Positions 36,872 through 46,405 of a stretch of 64,000 nt of DNA are shown one piece after another (the stretch's first letter is position 1; each line of letters starts with the position of its first letter). Under the pieces are notes generated by a model. It made no database searches and was not told the origin of the DNA. It was given only the letters and a program-made list of their open reading frames with translations. This DNA is from JAVBQL01 sp031549085 (GTDB taxonomy: Bacteria > Spirochaetota > GWE2-31-10 > MWDO01): the NCBI GenBank assembly GCA_031549085.1, contig JAVBQL010000003.1, positions 1-64,000 of the forward strand. Reading direction: 5' to 3'. A program made the position numbers and the translations under genes.

Positions 36872-37319
36872 TAAACTTTATCAAACTAAAAGACCGATAT
36901 TTTGTTCTATGGATAATATTTTTTATGAAGAGACAGAGATAACACTTAATGTAGATGCTAATTTTATTATTAAAGATAAAAAGCAGAGTGAAATAGATAA
37001 AATAACTGCTAAAGTACACTCATTAAGCCAAAGTAGAATGAGGATTAGTTTTGATAATAATAATTTTCTGTTTAATCTTTTTGAATTGATTGATAATAAG
37101 GAGCTTTTTCTTCTCTGTTCTCTATCTTTTAAAAATAGGGAGTTTCTTTTTTGTACTACTCCAATCCTAATAAACTTACTTGATATCTATAAAAAAGAGA
37201 TTACTGCTCTTGTTACTCTAAGATTATCAAATAAACCCACTACAAAAAACAATATAGTTGATCTGCTAACTTATACATTTATGGAAAATGTTATTATAGA
37301 AAACAACTTAGTTGAATAA
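36861..37319 (+). CDS. Unknown protein, possibly PilZ-like
   Basis: Up to 152 residues if GTG 36861 (overlapping the SemiSWEET gene) is used, or 136 from ATG 36909; neither has a good binding site. After ITLNVDANFIIKDKKQ there is AKVHSLSQSRMRISFDNNN, which faintly recalls a PilZ strand pattern but lacks the Arg and DxSxxG motifs. The remainder is hydrophobic-rich without clear membrane helices. No function can be assigned. Confidence 0.45.
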   Translation: MINNKLYQTKRPIFCSMDNIFYEETEITLNVDANFIIKDKKQSEIDKITAKVHSLSQSRMRISFDNNNFLFNLFELIDNKELFLLCSLSFKNREFLFCTTPILINLLDIYKKEITALVTLRLSNKPTTKNNIVDLLTYTFMENVIIENNLVE

Positions 37320-37327
37320 AAAAAATA

Positions 37328-37360
37328 GAAGAGACAATATATTAAATATTGCTCTTCTAT
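37328..37360. terminator. Terminator between convergent genes
   Basis: GAAGAG-CAATAT and ATATTG-CTCTTC form a 12-bp stem with one bulge around ATTAA. It is positioned to serve both the plus-strand unknown gene and fabF. Confidence 0.75.
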
Positions 37361-37386
37361 TATTATATATTTTTCTTATAAAAAAA

Positions 37387-38697
37387 TTATGTCGTAAATT
37401 TTTTAATTATTATTACTGCATTATGTCCGCCAAACCCAAACGAGTTACTCATTGCATAGTTCACAACTTTTTCTCTCATAACATTTGGAACATAGTCAAG
37501 ATCAAGTTCCTCATCAGGCTCTTTTAAATTTATTGTAGGAGGGATCTTATTATCCATGCATGCTTTAGCAATTACAAGAGCCTCTATTCCACCAGCACCC
37601 CCTAAAAGGTGGCCAGTCATAGATTTTGTTGAGCTTACGGGTATTTTTTTAGCATAGTTACCAAAAACGTTTTTTATTGCAGTTGTCTCCATCTTGTCAT
37701 TTGCATGAGTAGATGTTCCATGAGCGTTGATATAGTCAATCATATCTGGTGTAATGCCAGCCATTTTTATTGCATCTTGTATTGCTCTGACTGCTCCTAT
37801 CCCATCTGGATGTGGAGCTGTTATATGGTAAGCATCAGCAGTAGCTCCATACCCAACAAGTTCCGCCAATATTGGCGCTCCACGTTTTTTAGCATGCTCC
37901 AGTTCTTCTAATATAAGTACTGCACCACCATCTCCCATGACAAAACCTTTTCTATCTTTTGAGAACGGTCTACTAGAGCTCTCTGGAGTATCATTAATAG
38001 TTGAAAGTGCATGCATGTTGCTAAAACCTGCATAGCCAATTCTACTTATGGCCATCTCAACTCCACCACTAACTATTATATCTGCTCTATCATTCATAAT
38101 AGCAAGCATAGCTTCACCTATTGCGTTTGTACCAGATGCACAAGCAGTAACAAATGATAAGTTTGGTCCCATAGCTCCAATGCCTTGTCCCATCCAACCA
38201 GCAGCAAGGTTTATTATTATTTTTGGTATTAAGAATGCACTGACTCTTCTAGCACCTTTTGTTAATAGTACTTCAACTTGCTCTTGTATTGTATTAATAC
38301 CGCCAATACCGCTTCCAAGCATTACGCTAAGTCTAAAGGGGTCACTTGTTGCAGGTTTCATATTTTCAAAACCTGGAAGAATATTTCCATCCTCTTCAGG
38401 AGATTTTAGAGGTATTTTACTCATTAAAGCGGCTTCATACAGACATCCAAAAGCTATTTGTTGGAACATCTCCATCTTTTGAACTGTTTTGCCATCTATT
38501 CCAGTCTTTAATAGGTCAAAATTTTTTAATTGTCCACCAACTGTACATCTTAAGCCCTCAAGTTCAAATCCAGTAATAGTAGATATTCCAGATTCTCCAT
38601 TGAGCATTTTTTTCCATGTCTCTTCTACATTATTTGCCAAAGGGTTTACAGTTCCAAAACCCGTTATTACAACTCTTCTTTTATTTTTATTATCCAT
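37387..38697 (-). CDS. fabF: 3-oxoacyl-ACP synthase II
   Basis: A 436-residue beta-ketoacyl-ACP synthase. RRVVITGFGTVNPLANNVEETW opens the protein. The catalytic Cys is in VTACASGTNAIGEA, and the two His are in NAHGTSTHANDKME and KSMTGHLLGGAGG. The Gly-rich end SFGFGGHNAVIII is present. FabF elongates fatty acids. No acyl carrier protein or fabD/G gene is adjacent, unlike usual fab clusters. It has its own promoter region with a perfect palindrome about 70 bp upstream. Confidence 0.96.
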   Translation of the reverse strand: MDNKNKRRVVITGFGTVNPLANNVEETWKKMLNGESGISTITGFELEGLRCTVGGQLKNFDLLKTGIDGKTVQKMEMFQQIAFGCLYEAALMSKIPLKSPEEDGNILPGFENMKPATSDPFRLSVMLGSGIGGINTIQEQVEVLLTKGARRVSAFLIPKIIINLAAGWMGQGIGAMGPNLSFVTACASGTNAIGEAMLAIMNDRADIIVSGGVEMAISRIGYAGFSNMHALSTINDTPESSSRPFSKDRKGFVMGDGGAVLILEELEHAKKRGAPILAELVGYGATADAYHITAPHPDGIGAVRAIQDAIKMAGITPDMIDYINAHGTSTHANDKMETTAIKNVFGNYAKKIPVSSTKSMTGHLLGGAGGIEALVIAKACMDNKIPPTINLKEPDEELDLDYVPNVMREKVVNYAMSNSFGFGGHNAVIIIKKFTT

Positions 38698-38767
38698 ACT
38701 GGCTTTAAACTCCTTTAATCCTTTTTACATAATAAAACATTCTATGTCAATATTTTTTTGATTTTTT

Positions 38768-38783
38768 ATGACCATATGGTCAT
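38768..38783. promoter_or_regulatory. 16-bp perfect palindrome upstream of fabF
   Basis: ATGACCATATGGTCAT is a perfect 16-bp palindrome, 70 bp upstream of the fabF start and just upstream of a TTGACA-like -35 on the minus strand. This is a good candidate operator for a dimeric regulator. The regulator is not identified in the window. Confidence 0.55.
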
Positions 38784-38829
38784 GGAAATATTGAATTGTG
38801 TGTATTTTGATTAAAACAGATATTTTGAA

Positions 38830-39666
38830 TCAATATGTTCTATATTTTCCATCAAATAGAGCCTCTCTATCCCAAGGGTTAAGTTTATCATCTAAAATCA
38901 ATCCAAATAATAAATTTGACATATAGACAGTACTTCCTCTCAATCTTGTAGCAAACAATGTTACATTGGTATTGTCAGCCAAGAGCTGCATTCCAAACTT
39001 TATCTTCATTGCAGAAACTATATAATAGTAAAAACCCTCTTTTTCTTTATCATATAGGAAAAATGAAATTATCTTATAATCATTTTTTCCATTAAGAGGG
39101 GCAATTCCACTTGTACACTTGTTTACAAGAATAAAACTGTCTCCCTCATTAAAAAGTTCACTACTAAATACCATTTTACCAAATTTATTATCCTCTTGTA
39201 AAAAGAAGTTTTGAATTCGTGGCTCTATATTTGTATAAACAGGGTCAGCCAACTTTTTTCTATTTGTTGCACTTGTTATTCTATATGAGTCTATTATTAA
39301 TTCTTTCTCTATTTCATCTTTAAGTGAGAAATATTTCATCCCTTTTAGTTTTGAATATGAGACAAGATCATTGTACATTTTCAGTTTTGATTCTTCTGTA
39401 AGTTTATATGGGAAGAAAGTCTTTTCATCAACGATAATCTCATCTTTTGAATACTCTTTTGGAGTATATTTGGTTACTGGAATGTCTATATAGAGGTGTG
39501 TATTAAGCTGTCCAGAATTTAGTTTCATGTATGTTCTTTGTATTATTTCTCCATTTAGAACTTTTTCTTTCTCCTCTTTTGTGAAAATTATATCCAAATA
39601 ATTTTCTTCAGCAAAAAGAGAAGTTGCCATTAGAAGCAATAAGAAGATTATAATTTTTTTTGTCAT
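38830..39666 (-). CDS. Secreted protein of unknown function (possibly DUF6675-like)
   Basis: A 278-residue protein with a signal peptide (IFLLLMATSLFAEE). The sequence is mixed alpha/beta: TKEEKEKVLNGEIIQRTYMKL, then a central SATNRKKLADPVYTN region, and DSFILVNKCTSG. It ends in GSTVYMSNLLFGLILDD. I associate this layout with secreted spirochaete proteins (possibly DUF6675), but not firmly. It is probably periplasmic. A single Cys excludes a disulfide-rich role. Confidence 0.55.
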   Translation of the reverse strand: MTKKIIIFLLLLMATSLFAEENYLDIIFTKEEKEKVLNGEIIQRTYMKLNSGQLNTHLYIDIPVTKYTPKEYSKDEIIVDEKTFFPYKLTEESKLKMYNDLVSYSKLKGMKYFSLKDEIEKELIIDSYRITSATNRKKLADPVYTNIEPRIQNFFLQEDNKFGKMVFSSELFNEGDSFILVNKCTSGIAPLNGKNDYKIISFFLYDKEKEGFYYYIVSAMKIKFGMQLLADNTNVTLFATRLRGSTVYMSNLLFGLILDDKLNPWDREALFDGKYRTY

Positions 39667-39772
39667 ATTATTTCTCTCTTGTTTTTTTATATTAAAAAGC
39701 TTAATAGCTTTTTTTGATTATATTACTTTAGTTGGATAGTTGTCAAATAAAAGATTTTTTATGAGTTTGGTT

Positions 39773-40117
39773 TTAAGAGTAGTTTAATGCTGCAAATATA
39801 ACACCAATAATTATAAGAAATATACCTGCAATTTTATATATGGACACCCTCTCTTTTAATAATATAAGAGACAAAATAAATGACCATAAATAGACTAGAG
39901 TGCCAAAGGAGACAACCATTATATATGACAGATGTTTTAACAGAATTATTGCTATAACTGAACTTAATAGATAGAAAAAAGCACCCAAATATATATATGG
40001 ATTAAAAAAGAATGTTCTTAAATTTTTTACTATACCACTTCCTTTTTTAAAAAAGAGAGCTCCAAGTGAACCTGATATTCCCATTAGTAAAATAAGAGGA
40101 AGGTAACTAATTTTCAT
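39773..40117 (-). CDS. Small EamA/SMR-type membrane protein, possible lipid-sugar flippase
   Basis: A 114-residue protein with four helices. GSLGALFFKKGSG, a central AIILLKHLSYIMVVSF segment and SLILLKERVSIYKIAGIFLIIIGV are typical of the small multidrug resistance/ArnE-like family. Multidrug members carry a conserved Glu in helix 1, which is not seen here. This fits better with ArnE/ArnF-like flippases of undecaprenyl-phosphate-linked sugars. It lies 41 bp downstream of a polyisoprenyl-phosphate glycosyltransferase gene. Confidence 0.7.
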   Translation of the reverse strand: MKISYLPLILLMGISGSLGALFFKKGSGIVKNLRTFFFNPYIYLGAFFYLLSSVIAIILLKHLSYIMVVSFGTLVYLWSFILSLILLKERVSIYKIAGIFLIIIGVIFAALNYS

Positions 40118-40158
40118 TTCTTTTATTTCTCATAAAAATATATTATAAATATACTATT

Positions 40159-41103
40159 TTATTTAGTTTCTTTATTATTCTTAATAGATGTTTCATCTAT
40201 TAAGTAGATTGGTCTTTTTTTGGTTTCTAAAAATATTGTAGCAATATACTCTCCAAGAATACCAATTGATATAAGCTGAACTCCACCTAAAAATAGTATC
40301 ACTGACATTAAAGATGGATATCCTTTTACCTCTTCTTTGTAGATTAGTGTGTTTAATATAACAACAATCATATATATAAATGCTGAAATTGAGCATATTA
40401 CTCCAAAAATTGATGCAAGTCTAAGTGGTGCAGTTGTAAAGGTTGTTACCCCTCTAATTCCTAAATCGAATAGTTTAAAAAAGTTCCATTTTGTTTTGCC
40501 AGCGGCCCTATCTTGTACTTCAAATGTTATCTCTTTTTTCTTATATCCTATTAATGAGAAGAGTCCTTTTGTATATCTCTCATTTTCTCTAAACTGCTTT
40601 AGTCCAGAGATAGCCTTTCTGCTAAGCAATCTAAAGTCTCCTACATTTTCCAAAATAGTTACATGTGATATTTTTTTTAAGAAAAAGTAGAAAACTTTTG
40701 CAAAAAGTTTTTTTAGTAGTGGTTCACCTTTACGAGATACTCTCTTTGCATAGACATCATCATAGCCTTCCTCAAACCACTGTAACATGATGGGTATAGT
40801 CTCTATTGGATGCTGCAAGTCAGCATCTATTATAACCATAGCGTCGCTATCTATACTATCAATACCAGCTATCAGTGCCACCTCCTTCCCATAATTTCTA
40901 GAGAGGCTAACATAATTTATTCTATTATCCTTCTCCTTTAGGCTTTTTATTATTTCAAGAGAGTTATCCTTGCTTCCATCATCAACAAAGAGAAACTCAA
41001 AGTCATATGGAAGGTGAGTAAGCTTTTCATTGAGTTTATCGTGCAATAGTTCTAATGACTCTTTTTCATTATAGAGAGGTATAAGAATCGTTATTTTTTT
41101 CAT
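40159..41103 (-). CDS. Polyisoprenyl-phosphate glycosyltransferase, GtrB/DPM1-like
   Basis: A 314-residue GT2-family enzyme. ITILIPLYNEKESLELLHDKL, LFVDDGSKDNS, SRNYGKEVALIAGID and MVIIDADLQHP (the DAD metal-binding motif) identify it. RLLSRKAISGLKQFRENERY and YKKKEITFEVQDRAAGKTKW are specific for the GtrB/DPM1 group. Two C-terminal helices (about 235-290) anchor it. It would load a sugar onto undecaprenyl phosphate for use outside the membrane by the downstream-encoded flippase and the DUF2079 proteins encoded upstream. Confidence 0.9.
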   Translation of the reverse strand: MKKITILIPLYNEKESLELLHDKLNEKLTHLPYDFEFLFVDDGSKDNSLEIIKSLKEKDNRINYVSLSRNYGKEVALIAGIDSIDSDAMVIIDADLQHPIETIPIMLQWFEEGYDDVYAKRVSRKGEPLLKKLFAKVFYFFLKKISHVTILENVGDFRLLSRKAISGLKQFRENERYTKGLFSLIGYKKKEITFEVQDRAAGKTKWNFFKLFDLGIRGVTTFTTAPLRLASIFGVICSISAFIYMIVVILNTLIYKEEVKGYPSLMSVILFLGGVQLISIGILGEYIATIFLETKKRPIYLIDETSIKNNKETK

Positions 41104-41134
41104 TTTATTTCCTAAATACTAATATATTAAGTCT

Positions 41135-42787
41135 TTAATTTGTATTGGATCTTTTTAACTTTAGTACATATGTATCATTTTTATGAAAAAGTATATCATA
41201 ATCACTACTATTCATTATTGCTACAAATATATTTTCCATTTTCTCCATTTTTTCTGAGTCTAAATTAGAGAAGTGATATTCATATTTATTGAAAACTATA
41301 TAGTCTACTAAATCGAAGTTATCTATACTATAATCTAAACCATAAGAGTTATTTTTAAATGGGTTTGAAAACCAATAGATCTTTTCTCTATTAATTAAAT
41401 GAGCTACCATATAAGTAGATGCACTTACAGAGGCATCTTTTGGGATTAATTTTATAGCTTCAATTGCATCATTAATTTCATCATTTGTTTTTATTGCAAG
41501 TCTATCTTTTTTATTATCTATAATATTTTTAGTTTCTGTTGTTAGTGGTTTTTCTACTTTATTTCTTTCAAAGTATTTATTAAGTTTTGACCCAAGATCA
41601 AATAGTGAATAGTAGGATATTAGTGAACAACATAAAAGCATGAATGTTGCTCCATATATATTTATTGGAGATTTTTTGTTGAGAGTGTTTTTATAATCTC
41701 TATTTATTTCAAGTAGTTTTGAGAAACCATAAATAGCTGAAATAAACACAAAAGGTATTATTGATACATTATAATGAGATGTTTTTAAAGAGAGGTAAAA
41801 ATCGCTTCTAGTTGTAACATTTATGAAAATGGCAGGAAATGCAATAAAAAGTATTGGGAAATCAAGTAATGATAAAAAGCAGAGAGGCAAGAGTAATTTA
41901 AAAAAATATATTAAAGATTCTTCTCTAAAGATAGAGTTAATATGAAAAAATATATTAAATTTATTTTTATAAAAATCACCAAACGCAAAGCTGGAACCAG
42001 TTGTGCTTAATGTGCTAAATCTAAAAAAACCATATCCGTTAAATAGTTTTAAAAAGAGAAACATAGATAATAAAAAGTATATAACACATATAATAAAAGC
42101 AACTAGACCAACTTTTTTATTATTTTTAAAAAAAATGTATATAGCAAAAAATGAGTAAGTTAAAGCAACATCTTCTTTAGATAATATTCCTAATAAGAAA
42201 AATATCCAAAATATTACATATTTTTTTCTCATCATGAAATAGAATGCAAATATAGCGAATGTTGTTGATATAAGTTCAGGATAGAACCCTCCAAGATTTG
42301 AGTGTTGTGTAGCAGGATAAAATAGATATATCATCATGAATATAAATGCAATAATACCATTACTTAATTTTTCTTTAGAAATTAAATATATCCCATATCC
42401 ACCTATTGCTAATACAAAACTTTGTAGTATAAAAAGAGTATAAATAGATGGAAAAATTTTATAAAAAGGAACATAGAGCAATATAGTAAAGGTTAAATGA
42501 TCACCCCAAATACTTATACCTGTAATTGTATTAGATAGTCCTTTTAGATTTGCAATTTTCCATATGGCTTGAAAAAACACACAACTATCGTATACTGGGA
42601 TTCTAAATAGGTCATATTTTTTACACATAGCTATTGACATAATAATTATATACATCAATATTGGTAAAAAAATAGCTACCCACTTCCATTTAGTTTCAAA
42701 AATATTTTTTTGTGTCCAGTTTTTGAATTTCATAAAAGTATACTTAACATTAGCTACCCGATCATTAATTAAGTTGTCAAAATACAT
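41135..42787 (-). CDS. DUF2079 polytopic membrane protein, copy 1
   Basis: A 550-residue membrane protein with about ten helices. Conserved DUF2079 features are visible: DSCVFFQAIWKIAN, SIWGDHLTFTILLYVPFYKIFPS, LGGFYPELISTTF and GILSKEDVALTYSF. The C-terminal 130 residues form a soluble domain (AIKLIPKDASVSASTYM). The family has a GT-C-like layout, and with the adjacent lipid-sugar synthase and flippase genes a transfer of sugars to a surface polymer is likely. It is a paralogue of the next gene upstream. Confidence 0.8.
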   Translation of the reverse strand: MYFDNLINDRVANVKYTFMKFKNWTQKNIFETKWKWVAIFLPILMYIIIMSIAMCKKYDLFRIPVYDSCVFFQAIWKIANLKGLSNTITGISIWGDHLTFTILLYVPFYKIFPSIYTLFILQSFVLAIGGYGIYLISKEKLSNGIIAFIFMMIYLFYPATQHSNLGGFYPELISTTFAIFAFYFMMRKKYVIFWIFFLLGILSKEDVALTYSFFAIYIFFKNNKKVGLVAFIICVIYFLLSMFLFLKLFNGYGFFRFSTLSTTGSSFAFGDFYKNKFNIFFHINSIFREESLIYFFKLLLPLCFLSLLDFPILFIAFPAIFINVTTRSDFYLSLKTSHYNVSIIPFVFISAIYGFSKLLEINRDYKNTLNKKSPINIYGATFMLLCCSLISYYSLFDLGSKLNKYFERNKVEKPLTTETKNIIDNKKDRLAIKTNDEINDAIEAIKLIPKDASVSASTYMVAHLINREKIYWFSNPFKNNSYGLDYSIDNFDLVDYIVFNKYEYHFSNLDSEKMEKMENIFVAIMNSSDYDILFHKNDTYVLKLKRSNTN

Positions 42788-42938
42788 TTGATTTATCCAT
42801 ATTTTTTTAAAAATTTGATATCAAAAAACTATTTTTAGTGATTAAACTTGTTTTATAAAATACTTTACAAAATATGTTTGTAAAGTGCAGAAAAAAATAA
42901 AATAATTAAATCATTATTATATGAAATAGTAGTTTTTG

Positions 42939-44591
42939 TCAATAATAGTTAGAATTTCTTAACTTTAGCAGATATGTGTCGCCTTTGTTAAAAATAATTT
43001 CATATTTTCCACTATCTATTATATTTTCAAATATTTCATTGACCCATTTGACTGATGTCCACATATAATATTCATTCTTATTAAAAATTATATAATCTAT
43101 CTCTTCATTATAGTTAATAGAACTATTACGGTTTTTACCACCAAAATCTAGGCCATACAAAAATGAGATAAATGGATTTGGAAAATAGTATAGTTTTCTT
43201 CTAGGCTCTACATGTGGCAGTATATAGGAAGATGCAGAGACGGAACTGTTTTTAGGAATTAATTTTATTGCCTCAAGAGCAATTTTAATATCCTCTTTAG
43301 ATTTAATTGGGGATTTTGCTGTAATATTACTATTTTCCACTGGCTTTATATTACTACTATTTTTATTAACATATATTTTAAAATAATCTTTTACACCCCA
43401 AACCATTGTTGAAAAGGAGTAAAAAGATATTAAACTACAACAGAAAATCATTATTAAGGCATAGGAACTCTTGATTGGGGATCTTTTATTAAGAATAGAT
43501 CTATTGTTTTTATAATCATTCTCTATTTCAAGAAGCTTTCCAAAACCATATATAGCAGAGATATATACAAATGGTATAATAGATACATTATAGTGTCTTA
43601 CAACAGATATAATTATATCTTGTCTAGATGATAAGTTGATAAAAAGAGCGGGTAGAGCAATAAGTAAAATAGGTAGTTCTAATAGTGAGATAAAACAGAG
43701 AGGAAATAGCAATTTGAACATATAGATTAAAGCTTTTTCATTAAATAGAGAATCTATATGGAAAAATATATTAAATTTATTAACTGAAAACTCATCAAAC
43801 CATTGGCTATCACCTATTTCAAATCTAAAAAAACCAACACCATTAAATATCTTTAAAAATAGAAAGATAGCTAGTAGGAAATATACTATGGATATAATAA
43901 ATGCAATTAATCCGACTTTTTTATTTCTAGTAAAAAATATATAGATAGCAAAAAACGAGTATGTCAGAGCTATGTCCTCTTTTGTTAATATCCCAAGAAT
44001 AAAACATACCCAAAATCCTATATATTTTTCTTTAATAATAAAATAGAATGCAAAAACGGCAAAACTTGTTGCTATAACTTCTGGGTAAAATTCTGATAGA
44101 TTTGAATTTTGCAATGCGGGGTTAATTAAATAGATTAGCATAAAGAAAAATGCTAATAGTTTATTTTTTAGTCTATCTTTTGCTATTAAATATATCCCAA
44201 AGCCTCCAATAGCTAAAACAATACTCTGTTGAATTAAGATTGTATAGACAGATGGAAAAATTTTATAGAGTGGAGCATATAATATCATTGTAAAACTAAG
44301 ATGGTCTCCCCATATATTTAGTCCCCTTACAGTATTAAATAAACCATCAAAATTTGCAAATTTCCAAACTGCTTGTGTAAAAATACCTGTACAATGAGCT
44401 GCATTTCTAAATAGATTGTATTTTGAAATGGATACTACAGATAAAATAACTACATACATCAATATGGGTAAAAAAATAGCAACCCACTTCCAGTGGGTTT
44501 CAAAAATATTTTTTTGTATCCAATTTTTAAGTTTAATAAACCAATCTTTTATCCCATCTAATTTTTCACTTAACATAAAATTTGATTGCAA
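42939..44591 (-). CDS. DUF2079 polytopic membrane protein, copy 2
   Basis: A 550-residue paralogue of copy 1 with identical organisation: CTGIFTQAVWKFANF, NIWGDHLSFTMILYAPLYKIFPS, LSEFYPEVIATSF and GILTKEDIALTYSF. The soluble C-terminal part reads AIKLIPKNSSVSASSYI. Identity is high in the membrane half and lower in the acceptor-facing loops and the C-terminal domain, as expected for duplicated enzymes with different specificities. It is upstream of copy 1 with a 151-bp gap and close to the TPR protein gene. Confidence 0.8.
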   Translation of the reverse strand: MQSNFMLSEKLDGIKDWFIKLKNWIQKNIFETHWKWVAIFLPILMYVVILSVVSISKYNLFRNAAHCTGIFTQAVWKFANFDGLFNTVRGLNIWGDHLSFTMILYAPLYKIFPSVYTILIQQSIVLAIGGFGIYLIAKDRLKNKLLAFFFMLIYLINPALQNSNLSEFYPEVIATSFAVFAFYFIIKEKYIGFWVCFILGILTKEDIALTYSFFAIYIFFTRNKKVGLIAFIISIVYFLLAIFLFLKIFNGVGFFRFEIGDSQWFDEFSVNKFNIFFHIDSLFNEKALIYMFKLLFPLCFISLLELPILLIALPALFINLSSRQDIIISVVRHYNVSIIPFVYISAIYGFGKLLEIENDYKNNRSILNKRSPIKSSYALIMIFCCSLISFYSFSTMVWGVKDYFKIYVNKNSSNIKPVENSNITAKSPIKSKEDIKIALEAIKLIPKNSSVSASSYILPHVEPRRKLYYFPNPFISFLYGLDFGGKNRNSSINYNEEIDYIIFNKNEYYMWTSVKWVNEIFENIIDSGKYEIIFNKGDTYLLKLRNSNYY

Positions 44592-44623
44592 CTTATTTTC
44601 CTCTTTTTATTTTGAATATATAT

Positions 44624-45583
44624 TTATTCTTCTAATACACTATTTATTTGAGTTATAATCTCATCATATTCACTGTTGTTAGCTTGATCAAGTTTTTTAG
44701 CACTCTCTATTGAGCTTATAGCCTCTCTATACTTTTCTATAGAAGCCAGTGCAATTCCTCTATTATAGTATGCCATATAGTTATTTTTATCTTTTTGTAT
44801 TACTATATCATAGCAAGCTATAGCCTCACTATATTTTCCAAGCTCAAAAAGTGCGGCCCCTTTGTTGCTGTATGATTTTAGCTCTTTTGGATTCTCTTTT
44901 ATAGCAAGATCATAATATTCCACTGCTTTTGTATATTGAGCAGTTTTATAAAAAGCCTCTCCCAATCTTTGATATATAGATGCATTTTTGCTTCCATATT
45001 TTATTGCTATTTGATAGGTCTCTATAGCCTTGCTATATTTTGATATTTTTGAGAATGAGTTTCCCATATTATTATAGTAAGTTGGATTTTTAGAGTCTAA
45101 ACTGATAGCCTTTTCAAAACATATGATAGCAGCATCATATAATTCTAATGAAAATAGAATTAATCCCTTATTGTTATAGAGTGTTGCATCATCTTTGTTA
45201 AGAAGGATAGCCTTCTCTATCTCTATTAATGCCTCATCAAAAAGTAGGAGGCTTTTTAGTAGAAGAGCTTTATTGTTGTAATATATAGAGCTATTTTCAG
45301 GATCAATTTCAATGGCCTTATCATAGCTTGCTATTGCTTCATCATATTTTTTCAAGCCAATAAGAGCCAATGCTCTATTGTTGTAGGATATGCCATAGGT
45401 TGGTGCGATTTTTATTGCTTTATCATAAAAAGAGATGGCTTCATTGTATTTACCTTTTTCTAGAGATTTATCTCCAGATAGGATAAGATCATCCAATTTT
45501 TTTGTAATATCTTCTGCTAAAATATAATATTTTTGACTTGATATGACAAAGACAAGAAATAAAAATAAAATAAATTTTTTCAC
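44624..45583 (-). CDS. Secreted TPR-repeat protein
   Basis: A 319-residue protein: a signal peptide (FILFLFLVFVISS), then about eight tetratricopeptide repeats from residue 30 to 310, such as YNEAISFYDKAIKIAPTYGISYNNRALALIGLKKYDEAI-type units (34 residues each). It would be a periplasmic scaffold for protein-protein contacts. It precedes the glycosylation genes on the same strand and may serve surface assembly. Specific partners are unknown. Confidence 0.85.
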   Translation of the reverse strand: MKKFILFLFLVFVISSQKYYILAEDITKKLDDLILSGDKSLEKGKYNEAISFYDKAIKIAPTYGISYNNRALALIGLKKYDEAIASYDKAIEIDPENSSIYYNNKALLLKSLLLFDEALIEIEKAILLNKDDATLYNNKGLILFSLELYDAAIICFEKAISLDSKNPTYYNNMGNSFSKISKYSKAIETYQIAIKYGSKNASIYQRLGEAFYKTAQYTKAVEYYDLAIKENPKELKSYSNKGAALFELGKYSEAIACYDIVIQKDKNNYMAYYNRGIALASIEKYREAISSIESAKKLDQANNSEYDEIITQINSVLEE

Positions 45584-45622
45584 TGTTTTTTAAACCTCTA
45601 TAATCTTGGATAATAATTATTT

Positions 45623-46387
45623 TTATGAGAAATTTGTAGTTACATAGCAGCCATTATTTTTCATGCTATTAACTTCATTTTGCAATTCTAAATATAACTT
45701 TTTTATTTCACTCTTTAAATGTGCAATAAACGCACCCTCATCTTCAAAATCTTTGTAATTTATAGGTTTTCCAATCTTTATATAGCAATTCTTTTTAACT
45801 ATTGGTCTATCATAGATATAGTCTTGCGCTATTCCATATATAGCAACAGGTACAACTTCAGAGTCTGTATCTCTAGCTAATCTTGTAATACCGCTCTTTA
45901 TCACACCAACAGGCTCATCAAGTACATATTTACCTTCAGGAAAGAAGATTAATGAGTAGTCAAATTTTCTCATAGTTGATGAAATCTCTTTAAGTGACCT
46001 TTCAAGCTTTGCCATGCTTCTTGTATCTACTGTTAGAAGTCTCATTTTTAATTTAATTAATTTAAATGGTCCCTTCATAAGTTTTTGAGCCATTGTAAAT
46101 GTGAATTTGTTTTTGAGGTGCTTTGCTATTATCATAGGATCTGCATAACATTTGTGGTTGCTGGCATATATAACAGGTCTATCTGGGGTAACAAAATCTT
46201 TTGTTAAGTTTATAGATTTTATTTTTCCTGCCCAAAGAAAGAGCATTATTATGAAATCATATAGGAATGAAAAATGAAATCTTGTAGGGACTACCAATAG
46301 TGGTGTATATAGGATAATTACTAATGTTTGGGCTAGTATATAGCGAATTAATAATAATGGATTCATTTTTCTCTTTTTTTCTTTCAA
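45623..46387 (-). CDS. 1-acyl-glycerol-3-phosphate acyltransferase, PlsC-like
   Basis: A 254-residue LPLAT-family acyltransferase. The catalytic His/Asp pair is in SNHKCYADP, and the substrate-binding FFPEGKY and VVPVAIYGI motifs follow at the usual distances. A hydrophobic N-terminal segment (about 10-55) anchors it in the inner membrane. It would make phosphatidic acid. The lipid substrate and exact position specificity are inferred from family membership. Confidence 0.85.
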   Translation of the reverse strand: MKEKKRKMNPLLLIRYILAQTLVIILYTPLLVVPTRFHFSFLYDFIIMLFLWAGKIKSINLTKDFVTPDRPVIYASNHKCYADPMIIAKHLKNKFTFTMAQKLMKGPFKLIKLKMRLLTVDTRSMAKLERSLKEISSTMRKFDYSLIFFPEGKYVLDEPVGVIKSGITRLARDTDSEVVPVAIYGIAQDYIYDRPIVKKNCYIKIGKPINYKDFEDEGAFIAHLKSEIKKLYLELQNEVNSMKNNGCYVTTNFS

Positions 46388-46405
46388 ATTTGCTGCCTCT
46401 CTTTT

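Noticed and set aside
36861..37319. PilZ or FliW identity for this ORF
   Set aside because: The strand pattern is only vaguely similar and the diagnostic PilZ Arg and DxSxxG residues are missing.
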